A stretch of 64,000 nt of DNA from Arenicola marina (Eukaryota > Annelida > Polychaeta > Arenicolidae), in the NCBI GenBank assembly GCA_964019135.1, contig OZ025256.1, forward strand, positions 36,552,035 to 36,616,034, written 5' to 3'. Numbering within the stretch: position 1 is the stretch's first letter; every line of letters begins with the position of its first letter. A program made the position numbers and the translations under genes. Positions 1-64,000 of the stretch are shown in pieces. The notes below the pieces were generated by a model. That model was not told where the DNA came from. It searched no databases and worked only from the letters and a program-made list of their open reading frames with translations.

Positions 1-903
1 GGGGGTCGACTGCACTACAGGTATGGAGGGATCTAGGCTGTCATTGTCCCCTTGGATACGCGGGGGTCGACTGCACCACAGGTAGGGAGGGATCTAGGCT
101 GTCATTGTCACCTTGGATACGCGGGGTCGACTGCACCACAGGTAGGGAGGGATCTAGGCTGTCATTGTCACCTTGGATACGCGGGGTCGACTGCACCACA
201 GGTAGGTAGGGGTCTAGGCTGTCATTGTCACCTTGGATACGCAGGGGTCGACTGCACCACAGGTAGGGAGGGGTCTAGGCTGTCATTGTCCCCTTGGATA
301 CGCGGGGGTCGACTGCACCACAGGTAGGGAGGGGTCTAGGCTGTCATTGTCACCTTGGATACGCAGGGATCCGTCAGGTAGGGAGGGGTCTAGGCTGTCA
401 TTGTCACCTTGGATACGCGGGGGTCGACTGCACCACAGGTATGGAGGGATCTAGGCTGTCATTGTCCCCTTGGATACGCGGGGGTCGACTGCACCACAGG
501 TAGGGAGGGATCTAGGCTGTCATTGTCACCTTGGATACGCGGGGTCGACTGCACCACAGGTAGGGAGGGATCTAGGCTGTCATTGTCACCTTGGATACGC
601 GGGGTCGACTGCACCACAGGTAGGGAGGGATCTAGGCTGTCATTGTCACCTTGGATACGCGGGGGTCGACTGCACCACAGGTAGGGAGGGATCTAGGCTG
701 TCATTGTCACCTTGGATACGCGGGGGTCGACTGCACCACAGGTAGGGAGGGGTCTAGGCTGTCATTGTCACCTTGGATACGCGGGGGTCGACTGCACCAC
801 AGGTAGGTAGGGGTCTAGGCTGTCATTGTCACCTTGGATACGCAGAGGTCGACTGCACCACAGGTAGGGAGGGATCTAGACTGTCATTGTCACCTTGGAT
901 ATG
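1..903 (+). repeat. 60-bp minisatellite carrying an EGF-exon end and its donor
   Basis: About 15 near-identical 60-61 bp units. Each unit reads gtcgactgcaccacag followed by gtaggg. This translates as G-V-D-C-T-T-G up to a CAG|gtaggg donor, which looks like the last residues of an EGF module (compare GVDC at the end of E13). The exon body must lie left of the window. One unit near 364-390 is truncated. Confidence 0.9.
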
Positions 904-1142
904 CTCTTACGTGGCCAGAGAGACATAGAAAAAAAACTGCATATGCACGAGATTATTCTTCGAGGAAATTAACAGGCAAATTAATGCATCGTTAAAGATC
1001 ATGTGTCAAATAATACATGTTCTACGCCACACTTTCATCGTCACAGCTGGGTATAAAGTTTGATAAACGTTGATAAAAATGGAGTTGGTACTGAGTCTGA
1101 TGCGTGACCAGTGGCCTAGATGTTGTTGTTTTGCTCCCCCAG
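904..1142. other. Unique intron sequence before E1
   Basis: Intronic sequence between the 60-bp array and E1. It ends in the pyrimidine-rich acceptor ctcccccag. No further signal is seen. Confidence 0.6.
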
Positions 1143-61600
<60,458 letters not shown>

Positions 61601-61629
61601 GTAAGTAGTGTCCCAAGATCATGTTACAT

Positions 61630-64000
61630 GCTCCACGGGCTGTGGCACCGGGACACAGTGAGTGTCCGTATGTGGGTGGGGGGAGGGGGGCCTGTGGCAC
61701 CGGGACACAGTGAATGTCCGTATGTGGGTGGGGGGAGGGGGGCCTGTGGCACCGGGACACAGTGAGTGTCCGTATGTGGGTGGGGGGAGCGGGGCCTGTG
61801 GCACCGGGACACAGTGAGTGTCCGTATGTGGGTGGGGGGGAGGGGGGCCTGTGGCACCGGGACACAGTGAGTGTCCGTATGTGGGTGGGGTGAGGGGGGC
61901 CTGTGGCACCGGGACACAGTGAGTGTCCGTATGTGGGTGGGGGGAGGGGGGCCTGTGGCACCGGGACACAGTGAGTGTCCGTATGTGGGTGGGGGGAGGG
62001 GGGCCTGTGGCACCGGGACACAGTGAATGTCCGTGTGTGGGTGGGGGGAGGGGGGCCTGTGGCACCGGGACACAGTGAGTGTCCGTATGTGGGTGGGGGG
62101 AGGGGGGCCTGTGGCACCGGGACACAGTGAATGTCCGTGTGTGGGTGGGGGGAGGGGGGCCTGTGGCACCGGGACACAGTGAGTGTCCGTATGTGGGTGG
62201 GGGGAGGGGGGCCTGTGGCACCGGGACACAGTGAATGTCCGTGTGTGGGTGGGGGGAGGGGGGCCTGTGGCACCGGGACACAGTGAGTGTCCGTATGTGG
62301 GTGGGGGGAGGGGGGCCTGTGGCACCGGGACACAGTGAGTGTCCGTATGTGGGTGGGGGGAGGGGGGCCTGTGGCACCGGGACACAGTGAATGTCCGTGT
62401 GTGGGTGGGGGGAGGGGGGCCTGTGGCACCGGGACACAGTGAGTGTCCGTATGTGGGTGGGGGGAGGGGGGCCTGTGGCACCGGGACACAGTGAGTGTCC
62501 GTATGTGGGTGGGGGGAGGGGGGCCTGTGGCACCGGGACACAGTGAGTGTCCGTATGTGGGTGGGGGGAGGGGGGCCTGTGGCACCGGGACACAGTGAGT
62601 GTCCGTATGTGGGTGGGGGGGAGGGGGGCCTGTGGCACCGGGACACAGTGAATGTCCGTGTGTGGGTGGGGGGAGGGGGGCCTGTGGCACCGGGACACAG
62701 TGAGTGTCCGTATGTGGGTGGGGGGAGGGGGGCCTGTGGCACCGGGACACAGTGAATGTCCGTGTGTGGGTGGGGGGAGGGGGGCCTGTGGCACCGGGAC
62801 ACAGTGAGTGTCCGTATGTGGGTGGGGGGAGGGGGGCCTGTGGCACCGGGACACAGGGAGTGTCCGTATGTGGGTGGGGGGAGGGGGGCCTGTGGCACCG
62901 GGACACAGTGAATGTCCGTATGTGGGTGGGGGGAGGGGGGCCTGTGGCACCGGGACACAGTGAATGTCCGTATGTGGGTGGGGGGAGGGGGGCCTGTGGC
63001 ACCGGGACACAGTGAGTGTCCGTATGTGGGTGGGGGGAGGGGGGCCTGTGGCACCGGGACACAGTGAATGTCCGTATGTGGGTGGGGGGAGGGGGGGCCT
63101 GTGGCACCGGGACACAGTGAATGTCCGTATGTGGGTGGGGGGAGGGGGGCCTGTGGCACCGGGACACAGTGAATGTCCGTATGTGGGTGGGGGGGAGGGG
63201 GGCCTGTGGCACCGGGACACAGTGAATGTCCGTATGTGGGTGGGGGGAGGGGGGCCTGTGGCACCGGGACACAGTGAATGTCCGTATGTGGGTGGGGGGA
63301 GGGGGGCCTGTGGCACCGGGACACAGTGAGTGTCCGTATGTGGGTGGGGGGAGGGGGGCCTGTGGCACCGGGACACAGTGAATGTCCGTATGTGGGTGGG
63401 GGGAGGGGGGCCTGTGGCACCGGGACACAGTGAATGTCCGTATGTGGGTGGGGGGAGGGGGGCCTGTGGCACCGGGACACAGTGAATGTCCGTATGTGGG
63501 TGGGGGGAGGGGGGCCTGTGGCACCGGGACACAGTGAATGTCCGTATGTGGGTGGGGGGAGGGGGGCCTGTGGCACCGGGACACAGTGAGTGTCCGTATG
63601 TGGGTGGGGGGAGGGGGGCCTGTGGCACCGGGACACAGTGAGTGTCCGTATGTGAGTGGGGGGAGGGGGGCCTGTGGCACCGGGACACAGTGAATGTCCG
63701 TATGTGGGTGGGGGGAGGGGGGCCTGTGGCACCGGGACACAGTGAATGTCCTTATGTGGGTGGGGGGGAGGGGGGCCTGTGGCACCGGGACACAGTGAAT
63801 GTCCGTATGTGGGTGGGGGGAGGGGGGCCTGTGGCACCGGGACACAGTGAATGTCCGTATGTGGGTGGGGGGAGGGGGGCCTGTGGCACCGGGACACAGT
63901 GAATGTCCGTATGTGGGTGGGGGGAGGGGGGCCTGTGGCACCGGGACACAGTGAGTGTCCGTATGTGGGGTGGGGGGAGGGGGGCCTGTGGCACCGGGAC
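61630..64000 (+). repeat. 52-bp G-rich minisatellite behind E62, continues past the window
   Basis: About 45 units of gtgagtgtccgtatgtgggt, ggggggaggggggcctgtgg, caccgggacaca. Each unit has a near-consensus donor ACA|gtgagt (or gtgaat) and G-runs able to form G-quadruplexes. Variants: gagtgtcc/gaatgtcc, gtatgtg/gtgtgtg. Minus-strand frames up to 806 codons are by-products of the repeat. Confidence 0.94.

Overview
The window is one stretch of animal genomic DNA, read on the + strand, from the middle of a single very large multi-exon gene. 62 coding exons can be placed by reading frame, splice sites and cysteine spacing (1143-61600). No initiator exon, signal peptide, transmembrane segment, stop codon or polyadenylation site is visible, so the gene continues beyond both ends. 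The encoded part is about 2,500 residues of an extracellular mosaic protein: 21 EGF-like modules (E1-E21), one von Willebrand factor A domain split over three exons (E22-E24), 36 more EGF-like modules (E25-E60), and a ten-cysteine Ly6/uPAR-like three-finger domain (E61-E62). All EGF exons are symmetrical phase 1-1. From E38 onward the EGFs are mostly the calcium-binding, O-glucose-site type known from Notch, Crumbs and fibropellins.

The best guess for the organism is an amphioxus (Branchiostoma): a deuterostome-like EGF/VWA/Ly6 mosaic, one domain per exon, and introns filled with minisatellites. This is an inference; no marker sequence proves it.

Region by region: 1-903 is a 60-bp array whose unit carries the end of an EGF exon and its donor. 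1143-15745 holds E1-E21, with large arrays behind E2, E5 and E7 and in front of E14 and E17. 16210-18233 is the VWA domain, whose first exon end and donor are tandemly repeated nine times. 18234-23765 has E25-E29 plus short transposon-like elements. 23766-37634 has E30-E45, with arrays of 41, 37 and 89 bp. 37635-46096 has a decayed Tx1/L1-type LINE fragment on the minus strand and a 4.4-kb array derived from the 5' part of a tRNA. 46097-61600 has E49-E62 and arrays of 61, 30, 55, 46, about 20, 53 (tRNA-Lys-like) and 60 bp. 61630-64000 is a G-rich 52-bp array.

Tandem arrays make up roughly half of the window; exons make up about 12 percent. The unifying oddity is that nearly every array begins within a few tens of bases of a 5' splice site or ends at a 3' splice site. 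Several units contain the splice site itself, with a branch-point-like motif and pyrimidine tract or the adjoining exon end. Very long open frames inside the arrays (up to 883 codons) are by-products of repetition and are not annotated as genes.
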